64,000 nucleotides of DNA, taken from assembly GCA_030765065.1 (NCBI GenBank), contig CM060989.1, positions 40,477,501 through 40,541,500 on the forward strand. The letters are read 5' to 3'. The number at the start of each line of letters is the position of its first letter. The stretch's first letter is position 1. The stretch is from Deroplatys truncata. Lineage: Eukaryota; Arthropoda; Insecta; Mantodea; Mantidae. Of the stretch, positions 20,914 through 32,099 are shown in pieces. The notes under the pieces were generated by a model, which worked only from the letters and a program-made list of their open reading frames with translations, was not told where the DNA came from and searched no databases. Position numbers and translations under genes: made by a program.

Positions 20914-22410
20914 TCTGTGTGTTACACTCACATGACTTTCTCTACTCTTGTACAAACTATTTTTACAAACGCTTATTCTCCATATGCTTCATGTTAATCG
21001 ACATATCGAGATGTTAATGTTATTGTTAATTTTCTTGTAGATGAAAGGGGAATTGGTAGGTTTTAAGCGATAGTCAAATATTTTAAGAGATGGTTGCTGT
21101 GTGGAGTGTTCCATTCTCTTTGTATTACCAGGACAATAAAAAATGAATAACGAATTTGAGAAAAAGTATAAGTATTGGAAAATTTAAGGAAATAACAAGC
21201 AATATCTCGAAAACGGTTCACTCAACAAAAGAAATGTATATGACATAAGTTGTGTATTTTAACGCGATCTACATTTTTTGTGTAGTAAAATTTTGTCTAT
21301 CTCTTATGGTTTACCAGTTATGCAAAAGTCGTTCACAATGAAGAATACGTTAGGAGACATTCCCAGAAAATTCGAGATATACATTTCATTTCTCATGACA
21401 TTATCTTAAACATATGATATTTTCATCAAAATCGTTAAGAGCCATTTTTGAGAAAATTACAATTTTCGAAAAATGTTCCATGTAAAGGGTAGTCTGGGGT
21501 GGGGGGATTTTCTTGAAAATCTCCGTGTCGCATCTCTGAAAGATACTGAACGTAAATACCAAGTTTGGTGTTTATCCGACTGTTAGTTTTTGAGTTATGC
21601 TGTTCACAGACACACACACACACACACAGACACACACACACACACACGGACACACACACGGACATGTTTCCAAAAATGCTTTTTTTGGATTCAGGAGGTC
21701 TCAAAACATGTATTTCCGGTGAAATCTCGGTATCGAATTTTTGGGTGGAATGCAATACTTCCCCTACGAACTATACGTAGTAGAGAAAGTAATAATGAAT
21801 AACGAATTCCCATTTGAGAAAAAGTATAAGTATTGGCAAATTTAAGGGAATACCGAGCAATATCTCGAAAATCGTTCACTCAACAAAAAATATGGCATAA
21901 ATTGTGTATTTTAACGCGATCTACATTTTTTGTGTAGTAAAATGTTTGCTATCTCTTATGGTTTACCAGTTATGCAAAAGTTGTTCACAATAAAGAATAC
22001 TTTTGAAGACATTCAAAGAAAATTCGAGATATACATTTCATTTATCATGAAAATATCTTAAACATAAGATATTTTAATCAAAATCGTTAGAGCCATTTTT
22101 GAGAAAATTAAAATTTTCGAAAAATATTCCATGTAAATGGTAATCTGGGGTGGGGGATTTTCTTGAAAACCTTCGTGTCGCATCTCTGGAAGATACTGAA
22201 CCTAAATACCAAGTTTGGCGTTTATCCGACTGTTTGTTTCTGAGTTATGCTGTTCACAGACACACACACACACGGACATGTTTCCAAAAAAAATTTTTTT
22301 TGGATTCAGGGGGCCTCAAAACATGTATTTCCGGTGAAATCTCGGTATCGAATTTTTGGGTGGAATACAATACTTACCATACTTACTGTACGTAGTAGAG
22401 AAAGTAAAAA
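20914..22410 (+). mobile_element. Family A L-R-R array
   Basis: A complete L-R copy (20914-21795, start TCTGTGTG, end GAGAAAGTAATAA) is followed directly at 21796 by a second R module beginning TGAATAACGAATTCCC and ending GAGAAAGT plus As at 22410. The second R starts at exactly the base where R normally begins, yet no L precedes the first copy. Deletion between the two L modules of an L-L-R-R nest would give this. Two microsatellites are present (21606-21663 and 22256-22275). Confidence 0.85.
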
Positions 22411-22684
22411 ACCGGCTGGTCATCATCAACACAAACAAAGAGATAGTATAGAAGGCAATTCTAAGGCCATCTGCCTGGCATAAGCGAAATATATTCAAAG
22501 AGATAAATGTGAGTGTGAATAAGGAACGCGGATATGTTTTGCTTACCACCAAGAGTAACGGATGAGATAAAGGAAACGCAGGAGGCTATAGGCCCGCTGA
22601 CAGAGACGCGCATAGGTCCGTAACACACCGGCGGGATTGCTCAGAGGTGGGCCGAGAACTTTTTATAACGAGCAAGCATCTAAG

Positions 22685-22925
22685 CTTCCTTGAAACATGA
22701 AAGGAGAAGCGAAATGATAGGAAATGAAGGAAAGAAAATTAGGGCAGAAGAAAACCCACTGCAGCATTCGCTAGTCAACCAGAGAAGACCACGAAAAACC
22801 CTTGTCAGAGTGCCCGACCCTAGTAATCGAACCCAAGACCTCCCGATTACGAGACCCAAACGTTACCGCGAAGCCATCCCGTTCGATTTCAAAGATATAT
22901 ACCGTTAGGAACAATGAATAACAAA
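22685..22925 (-). mobile_element. Type II SINE, minus strand
   Basis: On the minus strand: GGGATGGCTTCGCGGTAACG head, GGTCTTGGGTTCGATTACTA B box, then TTTTTCGTGGTCTTCTCTGG and a GCGAATGCTG body, as in the 9322 and 54503 copies. The 3' part fades at about 22685. Confidence 0.6.
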
Positions 22926-23596
22926 AGAAGATCCATCAGGCTATGTGACAATATGACATTCATCTATAAGGGCGTGGTACGGGTTTGTGCCTTCGTTTGA
23001 AAAATTAAAATTGTTAAGGAAACGCGAAGCTGGAACAGACAATACTGTTTAAGACGACTTGTAGCCGCTCAAGTGCTTTTGATGAAGATCGTGATGAGTA
23101 GCAGATATGTTCAGTAAGTATTATTATTATCCTCTACAAGATAAGGCTTGGAGAGGCAGAAAAAAGCCATATTTACCTAGAGAGCATAATCATAATAGCT
23201 TCACGTTGAAGCTTGGAGAGATTACATACGACGAGAAAATTGCTACTAACCTCTTCGCCCGTATAATATGATTTATTATCAGACCATAACTTGCTTCAGC
23301 TATTTTGGAAGTTAGTAGTTTTCAAACTTTAAAACAAACACAATTTTTGTAATTTATGTTAGCCTTAATCTTTGGCTCTGAAGATACTGTCTTATGTATA
23401 TAGCACGAGAGATATGTTTATTAAGATCGGTTTTAAATTAAACTAGAAACTAGTGAATGTTTTTGGGTAATTTGTTTTGTCGTATTTTGCATTCTTTAAG
23501 TTACTTTACAGTTAGTTATCCTTAAAACTTACATAATCATTGCAACTAGGTATAATTTTTAATTGAGCCTCTTCAGAAAAGTCCACATTTGACCAT
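22926..23596. other. No gene recognised
   Basis: AT-rich, with short frames only. The annotation resumes at the TTAA end of family C. Confidence 0.4.
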
Positions 23597-24779
23597 TTAA
23601 GGGCACTGGGAGGTCGAGATGCTTCAAAAATTAAAATTTTTATTGTCTATGCGATAAAAAGGTTGTATTCTTCTCACTTTTCCGTAACTTGCTATTTTCA
23701 TACTTCAGGTGCACTTTTTTTACTAAAATAATAAATATATTGTGGTGTGTATGTGTGTGTATTGTCACACCAGGCACATTATTGCGTCGTTGATGACAGT
23801 ATTGTTGGGGTGATTCTTTCGGCTTCGGGTTTGAAGTTCGTATGGCGTGCCGACTCGCCACCTTCTGGCTGGCGACCCTAGCCAGAGGTAGAGAGAGTGA
23901 GGGATGTGAGCGTTACTTCTTTCTGTATTGAGCGTCACTTTTGGTCGAGTGTTGGGTCTGAAAGGCTGTGTGTGAAATTGTGTGAATGTAGCCTCGTGTG
24001 TGTAGCATCTCCCTTCAATTTCTTCCTTTTTATCTGTTGGGTGTGATGTGGGGACACCGTGTTTAGACTGAATAAACCACAGGTAATGTGATTAATGAGA
24101 AATTCTGTGTATTTTGTTATAACTATCCCACGCCTACTCTGTAATGCGTAGATTAAGATTCTGGTCCTCTTGCTACCTCTGCAGCTATGCCTCCCAATGT
24201 ATATGCTGGGGGTAACTAACACTTAATATCTAGCTGCAAACCTTTTGGCCTCACCCCAGTATATAACATTTAGTAATCCAAATTTTTACTGCATATTTCC
24301 GGCAACTATCTCTTTATGGTAAACTAAGCTTTTTTAGATTTTTAAATAAATGGGAAAATAAAAAAATGTTTATGAAAAAAATATTGGCCTTTTTATGTTA
24401 CATAACTGAATTATTTTTTTATTCTCGATAGGTTAAAGATATTGGAAAAAATATTTGGTTCACAGGATAAAATTATATTTTATGTGATTTAGGTGAAAAT
24501 GGTGATCATAGAAACAAAATAATGAGAGGAAAGTGCAACTGAAATAGTAATATAGTTGCAACATTTTGAGCTAAGAAACAGTGTGTCACTTATATCACTT
24601 TTGCACAACTTTAAGAGAGCGTTAACTTATTATTTTTATAATCAGTATTTCTAGAAACACTTAAGGTATAATCAACCCAAATTTGGTTACCATAGATTCA
24701 GTAGTTAGTGTGTAACCAGAATTTAAAGTAGTATCATATGTAGGCTTCCTAATGACATCCCACATCCCATTGTCCTTAA
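23597..24779 (+). mobile_element. Family C, TTAA-ended MITE, copy 2
   Basis: Ends are TTAAGGGCACTGGGAGGTCG and, read from the other strand, TTAAGGACAATGGGATGTGG. The 24265-24779 part matches 6070-6420 plus 7290-7380 base by base with gaps (for example ATTTTATGTGATTT, GTTGCAACATTTTGAGCTA). About 0.46 kb at 23763-24222 has no counterpart in copy 1 and is probably an insertion. Confidence 0.65.
23763..24222 (+). mobile_element. Possible solo LTR inside family C
   Basis: The extra segment of family C copy 2 starts TGTCACACCAGGCACATTAT and ends GGGGGTAACTAACA. It contains GACTGAATAAACCACAG (AATAAA signal) about 150 bases before its end. TG...CA ends, size and signal position suit an LTR. No matching 4-6 bp target duplication was found, and no internal region or primer-binding site exists here, so this is tentative. 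Confidence 0.35.
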
Positions 24780-24803
24780 ATACCTAAATTAAGTTAAATT
24801 AAG

Positions 24804-25072
24804 TTTTTATTTATGGACGCCCTAACTACTGTGGTTCTTAGTGTCCTATTCCATATTAGACGTGAAAGACCGGTAATTTTGCTCAGAGGCCTCTTTATCA
24901 GGCTTGAGGTTCTTTTACGTGCAGCAAATCTACGACACGGGACCACCGGCTTTACTTCCCTTCCGAAGGAAGCCATGCTAAAGGATTTTTACGCCCGAAA
25001 AAATCCATCGTCCTCCGACGGGTTTTAACCCGCGACCCGGGAACTAGAGGCTAGACACGGAGGACGACATTC
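24804..25072 (-). mobile_element. Type I SINE, minus strand
   Basis: Reverse-complement copy of the 16987 SINE. Tail ATAAAAACTTAA is on the left, then GTGTCGTAGATTTGCTGCAC, TAGCATGGCTTCCTTCGGAA, and the tRNA-like head with GGGTTAAAACCCG at about 25020. The frames in both directions across it (24794-25028) belong to the SINE. Confidence 0.85.
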
Positions 25073-25249
25073 TCCTCAAATAACTTTAACCTTTTCATGT
25101 AGTATTGTTTTGTATCGATGAAATTTTCACTTATTTTTCGATATCCGTCTTACGTCATCTCATAGTGAACTTTGAATGTAGGTAAACTTTATGAAAAAAG
25201 CACCTATACGCCTGTTTAATGGATCGCAAGCTGATCTCTTTAATTAGAG

Positions 25250-25955
25250 TATCTCACGCTCCGTGGTGACGTGAGAGGCTCCCATTCTGGAGGGCCCGAG
25301 TTCGATTCTCGTTTGCCTGGCCAATCCGTCCTTGTTTTTTTCCGGTTTTCCCTCGTTGGTAGGCGAATGCTAGGGTGCATTATATAATTCCGCGAATTTC
25401 CCTCTTATTTAATTTCCTTATCATGTTTCAGCGTCAAAGGATCAGGCGAATGGACGGCGAGCGAGGCGAGTTTGCTTTGTGGAACTGCCTGTTTTGGTAT
25501 TCGGTGTATGACGGTTTCAGTGTCCGTTGGGAGAGGTAGGCCTATTGTATCCAACGGGAAATTGTGTTGTAAAGTCAACAATTAAGAAGTATGGAACACA
25601 AAGACCTCTACCTAATCAAAGATTATTTGCTGTAAACTTAACAACAGCAAGATAACTGCCAACGTAACATCTGCAATTAACACCATATCTTTAACGGTCA
25701 TATCTTTAACAAGCGCGTATTTTAGGAGCAGCTGCTGGTATTGATGTTAACTGAACAAACACAACGTCACCAAAAGTAAATAAAGGGCACTATAATGGGG
25801 GATATATGCCACACTTGGCTTTAGGTGAATTCCAATAGCTTGCGTTCCCTGTAATTTCTGGAGGTGTTAGGGACCCCGCCCCTGTCCGAACCTGTCGCCC
25901 CGGATCTGGCCACCCTCTGTGTGCTTCGCTTCATCCCTTCCTCCTGGAGGTTGCC
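25250..25955 (+). mobile_element. Long type II tRNA-headed element, interrupted
   Basis: Head CCGTGGTGACGTGAGAGGCT with GAGTTCGATTCTCG as B box. The body holds TTTTTTCCGGTTTTCCCTCG and GTTGGTAGGCGAATGCTAGG, to about 25560. After about 260 unrelated AT-rich bases, the tail motif GTTAGGGACCCCGCCC and CTTCCTCCTGGAGG appears at 25870-25945, in the same order as at 9322-9935. Confidence 0.55.
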
Positions 25956-26367
25956 AGAATTACAACAGGTTACCAAAAGTACTGAAATCCTCCTCTGCCT
26001 TCTGATTATTATAATCATCTCACACTGTGGATAAGGTTTTGGGTGATTGTATATAAGATGTGTAGAAGCTGACAAAAATTATCTATAGATAGTTGGTAGA
26101 CTTCTTTTTAATTTCCAAAACGGGCCTTAATTTATTCATGCTTCTGGTACTTTTTAAAAGCCTACCAGTAAGCAACAAAATTGTGTACTACGCTAAAATA
26201 TTTGGAAAGAATTTCACACATTCCAGAAAACCCTTCTGAGATTTTTGCTTAATGGACACTGAATAACGAAGAGACTTGGTTGCCAACGTCAATCGATACT
26301 ACAATGGGTTTAAGTATGCGCATCTATTTCTTCAGAAAATACAGAAGGCATATGAGAAATTAAGATA

Positions 26368-27054
26368 CGAGGGGTGTCCAATAAGTAAGTTTCCCTATTT
26401 TATAAACAAACATTACAAACAATTTATCATACTGAATTAATTTCATTTATATTGTACAATCCTTCTGTTAGTTTTCTACATAGTTGACATGTTTTTCCAA
26501 GCATTTTTGGGGACGTGACACACGTTTTTCCAAGCCAGTGTTGTACCAGGTCGGGTCCTGTGCTCACAACCAGCTGTTCACTGATTTGACTTCATCATTG
26601 GTGTTAAAAGTGCTTACCTTTGAGTTGAAAGAACATGTAAAAATCACTTGGAGCAAGCTCCGATGAATACAGAGGATACGAGAAAACTTCCAAGTTGAAT
26701 CTTGACCCAGGTGGAGCTCAGAAGATTCAACTGGGAAGTTTTCTCGCATCCTCCATATTCACCAGAACTTTTTCCAAGTGATTTTCACATGTTCCTTCAA
26801 CTCAAAGGTAAGCACTTTTAACACCGATGATGAAGTCAAATCAGTGAACAGCTGGTTGCGAGCACAGGACCCAACCTGGTACAGCACTGACTTGGAAAAC
26901 CTTGTGTCACGTCCCCAAAAATGCTTGGAAAAACATGTTGACTACGTAGAAAAGTAACAGGATTGTACAATATAAATAAAATTAATTCAACATGATCAAT
27001 TGTGTGTAATGCTTGTTTATAAAATAGGGAAACTTACTTATTGGACGACCCTCG
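26368..27054. mobile_element. Palindromic mariner derivative (foldback), TA-flanked
   Basis: Two arms, 26368-26703 and 26722-27054 (336 and 333 bases), are near-perfect reverse complements separated by 18 bp. Both outer ends are the mariner-type inverted repeat (CGAGGGGTGTCCAATAAGTA left; CGAGGGTCGTCCAATAAGTA right), flanked by TA. Each arm, read inward from its end, is a mariner 3' end. On the plus strand the right arm encodes PYSPELFPSDFHMF (the third catalytic Asp region) and, after a frameshift, DDEVKSVNSWLRAQDP...KCLEKHVDYVEK, the usual mariner C-terminus. The N-terminal two thirds is missing. Transcription through it would make a long hairpin. Confidence 0.9.
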
Positions 27055-29100
27055 TATATTGTAGCATTAATGTTCAAATTACAAAGTGACATTTTCTATA
27101 TAATCTGTAAAATTGACTTTCTACAGGTTATGCGCGTTAATCCCACAAGGCCAATTAAATTTTAGATTATTCATTTATTATTCTTCCCTTCTTAGACAGC
27201 AAAGAAATTTATTTGCCTGAATTATATCCCAAATGTTCACCAAATACCTTTATCGAGATGAGTAACAATAGACATCCCTTTTACGTTTTTTTTTCTTTTA
27301 TCCCCATTTGAACTCCACCCCTAGCAATAGATAAACAAAGAGTAAATGCCCTCAAAATGGCCACTTCCATCCTCCTCAAGTTTCCAGCCCATCCCTTTCA
27401 TAGCCCCTCCACAATCCGATACGTTATTGATTTCGAGAAAGTGACCGATAGATGGCAGAAAGTGACCAACGGTCAAACGAAAGTTAAAGGCGAAAGGGAA
27501 CGCCCCGTGGCAAAATCCCAAACTACGAAGACTTTGTGCCACTGCATTCATACAATAATAATCAGTAGTGTGTACAGTGATTTTTAAATTTTATTTTCTA
27601 ACATTCTGGCATTTTAAAGTGCTTTTGTAAGCAAGCCAGCTATTTTAGTTTACGAAATATAAATGCAGAAGAAGTAATTTTTGAAATAATTATAAACTTC
27701 CAGAATCTATGTATACAGCACAAGCATTTAAATAAGTATACAAGCTGTAAATAAAAAGGGATAGTTTTACATAAATGAAGATCGGTGGAAATATTAAAAG
27801 CATATATTTGGTAAATAAGTAAAAAGTAAAATTGGGAAATTATGTATCCAAGGAATTTTACACCACTAAGGGACTGTTAAAAGGATGCGGTCCATCGGAA
27901 CTCTTTAAAATATATATAGATGCTTGTTTACTCCAATATAGAAAAGAAATCAAAACCTTGTAGGTAACTTTCTATTCTAATTTTTTTGTAATATGCCTGA
28001 ATATTAGTTACCTAATTGTGAGCAGCTTCGAAGTACGATTATGGAATTTTTATCAAGACTACTCAATTTATATATCGCATATTTAGTATTGACCAATAAC
28101 GTTTAACAATGCCTCGCATATCGACCAACCCAACATGCTTGCATGGATGCTATTTTATCAGATAAAATTCAGCTTGTTACTGAACCGTAATAGTATCAGA
28201 ATCCAGTGATTAATAAGCTACGTCAGCACATTCAAATAGTGTCAATTTCCAAATAAATTATGTCCTTGAAAAAAGGCGTGTCTTTTTTGTGTTCTGATTT
28301 TAGCTTATTTTGAGGTTAACTATATTCTCGTTTCCACTGTTGACAGTACTTTTTAGTATTTCATAACACATTCGATTGTTTATTTATCTAGTATGACGTG
28401 ATCTGACAGCTGACACACACACACACTACCCTTTATCAAAAATACTTTTTTGGAGGGGGGCTCAGGCTTCAAATATGACGTCTCTGTATTGCGGTCAAAT
28501 GTCTGTCCCCGTGACCGCATGCACTAACATACTTAGCTTTGTTGATCTGTGGTACTGGGTATTGTGGTATGGGGTTTGTGTTTCTATAAATGTGCGTAAG
28601 ATGCGGCGCGCGCCTGTGTTATGAAAAACAGGGAAAAGAAAAACAAAAAAAGAAAGAAAAGAAATTTAATCCTGAGATGGGAATATATGGTTGGAAAAGC
28701 TTATAAAAATTCTTTCTAGGTAAAGTGTGGAGAAAGTATAAATAGGAATTTAAGAACTCCAAATAAAATGGTGCAAAATTAGTACTCTTACCTAAGTTCA
28801 GCACATGTCTAAAATACAAGCAAAGGGTTTGTCAACGATTAAAATGTATCTAATTTATTATATTTAATTTTATATTTTATTATTAAATTTGGAAAGCCTA
28901 TCTTATAAAGTAATGGAGTGAATCTGTTTCCAAAATGGTTTGGCCTTAAAATATACATTTCATAATATTTGGGGATTTTTTCATCATGATTTCATATTTT
29001 GCAATGTTTTTCTTCAAACATTGCCTGTCTTTAGTTATCACGAGGAGAGCTAGTTAGGGCAGTAGGGAAAAAGATGACTTTTAACCCCTATATCAGACAT
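27055..29100. other. No gene recognised
   Basis: Mostly AT-rich unique-looking sequence. Two overlapping opposite frames at 27321-27587 are of similar length and unconvincing. A short (AC)n lies at 28415-28425. Confidence 0.4.
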
Positions 29101-29214
29101 TATTACCAGAGGCGTGATTTTACAGTAGCGATAACTTCCTCCATTCATTAGTAAGCTAGACGCAGCTGTGAGCGATCGTCACTTTGTGTTTTCCTGTTGT
29201 TAGAGCGTTTCGAA

Positions 29215-29535
29215 ATGTTCAAAACAATCGAACGGTCTGCCGACTGTGAAGTCAGATCAGTGATTCGTGTTTTGAATGCGAGAAATGTTACGCCAGCAAA
29301 CATTCATCGCCAATTGAGTGAGGTTTATGGGGAAACAATAATGAGTGACAATGCCCGGCCACACAGAGCCACATAAACTCAAGATGTGATCATATCATTT
29401 GGTTGGGAACAATTCGATCAGCCTCCCTATTAGGCTCTCATCACATGCGGCATCATTCTTTGACGAAGGCTTACAAAAACTGGTTTTCCTGTTACGACAA
29501 GTGCCTAATAACGGTGACTATTTGGGGAAGTAGGT
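29215..29535 (+). pseudogene. Internally deleted mariner transposase
   Basis: The frame from ATG at 29215 reads FKTIERSADCEVRSVIRVLN and ANIHRQLSEVYGE, the N-terminal helix-turn-helix of mariner transposases. It then jumps to SDNARPHRAT, whose Asp is the second catalytic residue region, and in a shifted frame to FGWEQFDQPPY and DEGLQKLVF...NNGDY near the C-terminus. The region between HTH and SDNARPH (about half the protein) is deleted, and PSDFH is lost, so it cannot be active. It is a different mariner lineage from the 26368-27054 palindrome by sequence. Terminal repeats were not delimited. Confidence 0.8.
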
Positions 29536-30004
29536 ATGGATGATAACAAAGTATTTGGAAAATAACGTCTGTTATTTTTTTAAAAAATATCGGTACTTTA
29601 AGAGCACGCCTGGTAACCTAAGCTGGGAGAGAACGCGTGTTAACAGATACAGCCCTAGAGTCCGTCTTTAAGGGACAAGGTGACGTGTGGATCGAAGCAG
29701 TTTGTTCAGCAGATGGACACATTTAAACTCTTAGAGACAAACGTGGGGAAGAACCGGTCTCTAAAGGATCTTCTCTACTGCAGCTTAACTTTAATTGGTC
29801 TTAAAGGAGAGGGCGTTCCTCAAAGGAACCTCCGTCGAAGCTTCAAAACAATTACACGAGCCAATCAGATACATATGAATCATCAGCAAGTTAATCAGTT
29901 TGTATAATTTGGAAACGTAGTGTTTTCTGTTGCTTAAAGTCGTCATGCTTGAAGCTGTGGCAATTTTAGGGAACAGTTACCAACTGTAACAGAAATTGAT
30001 TATT
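29536..30004. other. No gene recognised
   Basis: A 75-codon frame at 29680-29907 has no recognisable motif; nothing else assignable. Confidence 0.35.
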
Positions 30005-30770
30005 TTATTACTTCTCTTCTACTTGCTGTAGTAACTAACTTAGTATTTAAGTTCAACATATTCCAAGAATGCGACACGAAGATTTTCAGAAAAATCTCCC
30101 CACACAAACTTACTTTTGATTTTCTTAAAAATGGCTACAACGATTTTGACTAAAACAGCATAAAGGGTAAATATTTACACGAAAAGTAAGATGTATATCT
30201 TGAATTCTTTGGGAATAATCTGTGAAGTCCTTTTCATTCGGAAGAAATTTTGTATAATTTAGTTTAAATACACAATGGATTTCAGGTAACTCTTTTTTGT
30301 AGCATCCGCCATTTCCGAGTTATCAATAATTATGGCTTTGAAAGTTTCAATATTTTTTTGTCATTTTTAAAAGTGCTGTCTCTATTCAATTGCTCCCCGC
30401 GATATCATGCAAAGAGTATAGAAAGACTCAGTTAGCAACAAAGTAAGAGACATGCATGAAGAGGGGTTAAATATTGGTCCGGGCGGAATAATAACTGGTG
30501 GGGAGTAATGAAGTAGGCGGACCATAAGTAATAAGAGGCGTGTAATTTATGTCAAACACTTACTCTGACTCTGGTACCCGCACTGGCGCTTACATTCGTT
30601 CGTGCACACAGTTGTGCATACATTAGTAACGCAGTCCAGCATATAGCGACTAGCTTTTAAATCTCTGAATATCGATTCCATTTCCCCTATCCTCCTTCAA
30701 CCTCCAACTTAATATCTAATGAACCTACATTATCTGCAAAGGTTTATCTCAATTACCATGAAGTATATAT
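30005..30770 (-). mobile_element. Family A element, diverged, with an insertion
   Basis: The R end TTACTTCTCTTCTACTTGCT is joined by deletion to TTTAAGTTCAACATATTCCA. The middle is present, and the L module resumes at GTCCAGCATATAGCGACTAG (30635). About 200 unrelated bases (30425-30632) lie between them. The L end is lost in an (AT)n tract next to the following plus-strand copy. Confidence 0.7.
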
Positions 30771-30794
30771 ACTTTTATATATATATATGTAAAA

Positions 30795-31434
30795 TCTGAT
30801 GTGGTACATTCACATGACTTTCCTTACTATCTATCGCTTATTAATGAGTATACAAATTATTCTAACGAAAGTTCAGTTTATTTTGTAATCGAGATAAACC
30901 TTTCCAGAAATACCTGCATTACATATTTCGTTATAAACACAAAAGGGATAGCGATAGTCAAATGTATAAGAACTGGACGCTACATGCTGGCCTTAAAATT
31001 CGACGCTCTTTCCATACAGCCGCGAGAAACAACTAAATGTCGACAGGACTTAAAAGAATGAAGTATTGAACAAATCGACCCATTAATGACATACCTCGGA
31101 AATGACTAATGCCACATAAAAGGTTATTTGAAATAAATTCTGTTTTAAAGAGATCTACGTTTTCGTTTCTATCGCTTGTTTACCAGCTATGCAAGATTAT
31201 ACAAAATTCCTTCCGAATGAAGAGAACTTCACAGGCTATTCCCAGAAAATTAAGGATATACATTTTTCCATGTAAATATCTTAAATATATGGCGTTTTCA
31301 TCAAAATTATTAGAGCCATTTTTGAGAAAATCGAAAAATATTCCATGTAAATGTAGTTGGATGGTGGAATCTTGACATCGAATTTTGGGTGGAATACAAT
31401 ACTTACTGTAAGTACTTGGTAGAGAAAGTAAAAA
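30795..31434 (+). mobile_element. Family A element, internally deleted copy
   Basis: Starts TCTGATGTGGTACATTCACA and ends GGTAGAGAAAGT plus five As. It has lost most of the microsatellite region (jump at about 31355 from the CCATGTAAA stretch to the final GGTGGAAT). The neighbouring minus-strand copy ends 25 bases away across (TA)n. Confidence 0.8.
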
Positions 31435-32099
31435 TAGCTTATTGTAATTTTATTAAACTTTCAAGTTATTCTGTAAAACATATTGGATCTTTTCCCAAGA
31501 ATATTGTGTCTTGGGCCTTAAAAGTGCATTATTAGTGAAATCACAACTAGTAACAAATTTCCGGATGGAATGGAGGTACTCCTCTACACTATGTAAGCAG
31601 TGAGATGGTGTAAACTGAGATATATAGACACAGTACTATTCGGTTGCACTTAGCACTTCTATAAAGTGTTTCAGGGCTTAAACTCTGGAGAGATCTTAGA
31701 CAGTCTATATCAGCTTGGACCCAATGGAATACAAGGCATCATTTCTTCATAGCTCCCCTCGGCTAGACCCTAACTAACGCCACGATCGAATCTTCAACCA
31801 TTTTAAAAGTTCAATTACACTCAACAATAGGCGGTATTGAAGGGCGGGACCACAATTGCAAATCAAAGCAAGAGGGGTTTACGATGACAAATCGATGTCT
31901 CATATACCTGTGATTTATCACGTTGCAGTGCTACGGAGGGTATCTTTCCCTTACCGAGGCATGAGTTGCTTTTTGACACTCGAGTCAAAGAGGTTTCCAA
32001 TATCCGGAACAAAAGACTATAATACGAACAAAAACGAAATATCTACCACCCCTTTAGTACCGCAGTTTTAAGAAGGAAAACCAAAAAAAAAAAAAAAAT
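31435..32099. other. No gene recognised
   Basis: A weak, highly decayed R-like tail may lie at 31490-31620 (GTGAAATC...TTTCCGGATGGAATGGAGGTACTCC). The rest shows no gene, and the frame at 31856-32071 is unsupported. Confidence 0.35.

Noticed and set aside
24794..25028. Opposite 60- and 71-codon frames
   Set aside because: Both lie within the minus-strand type I SINE.
27321..27587. Two opposite 76-codon frames, one starting MATSILLKFP
   Set aside because: Similar length on both strands, no motif, no splice context; not enough to call an exon.
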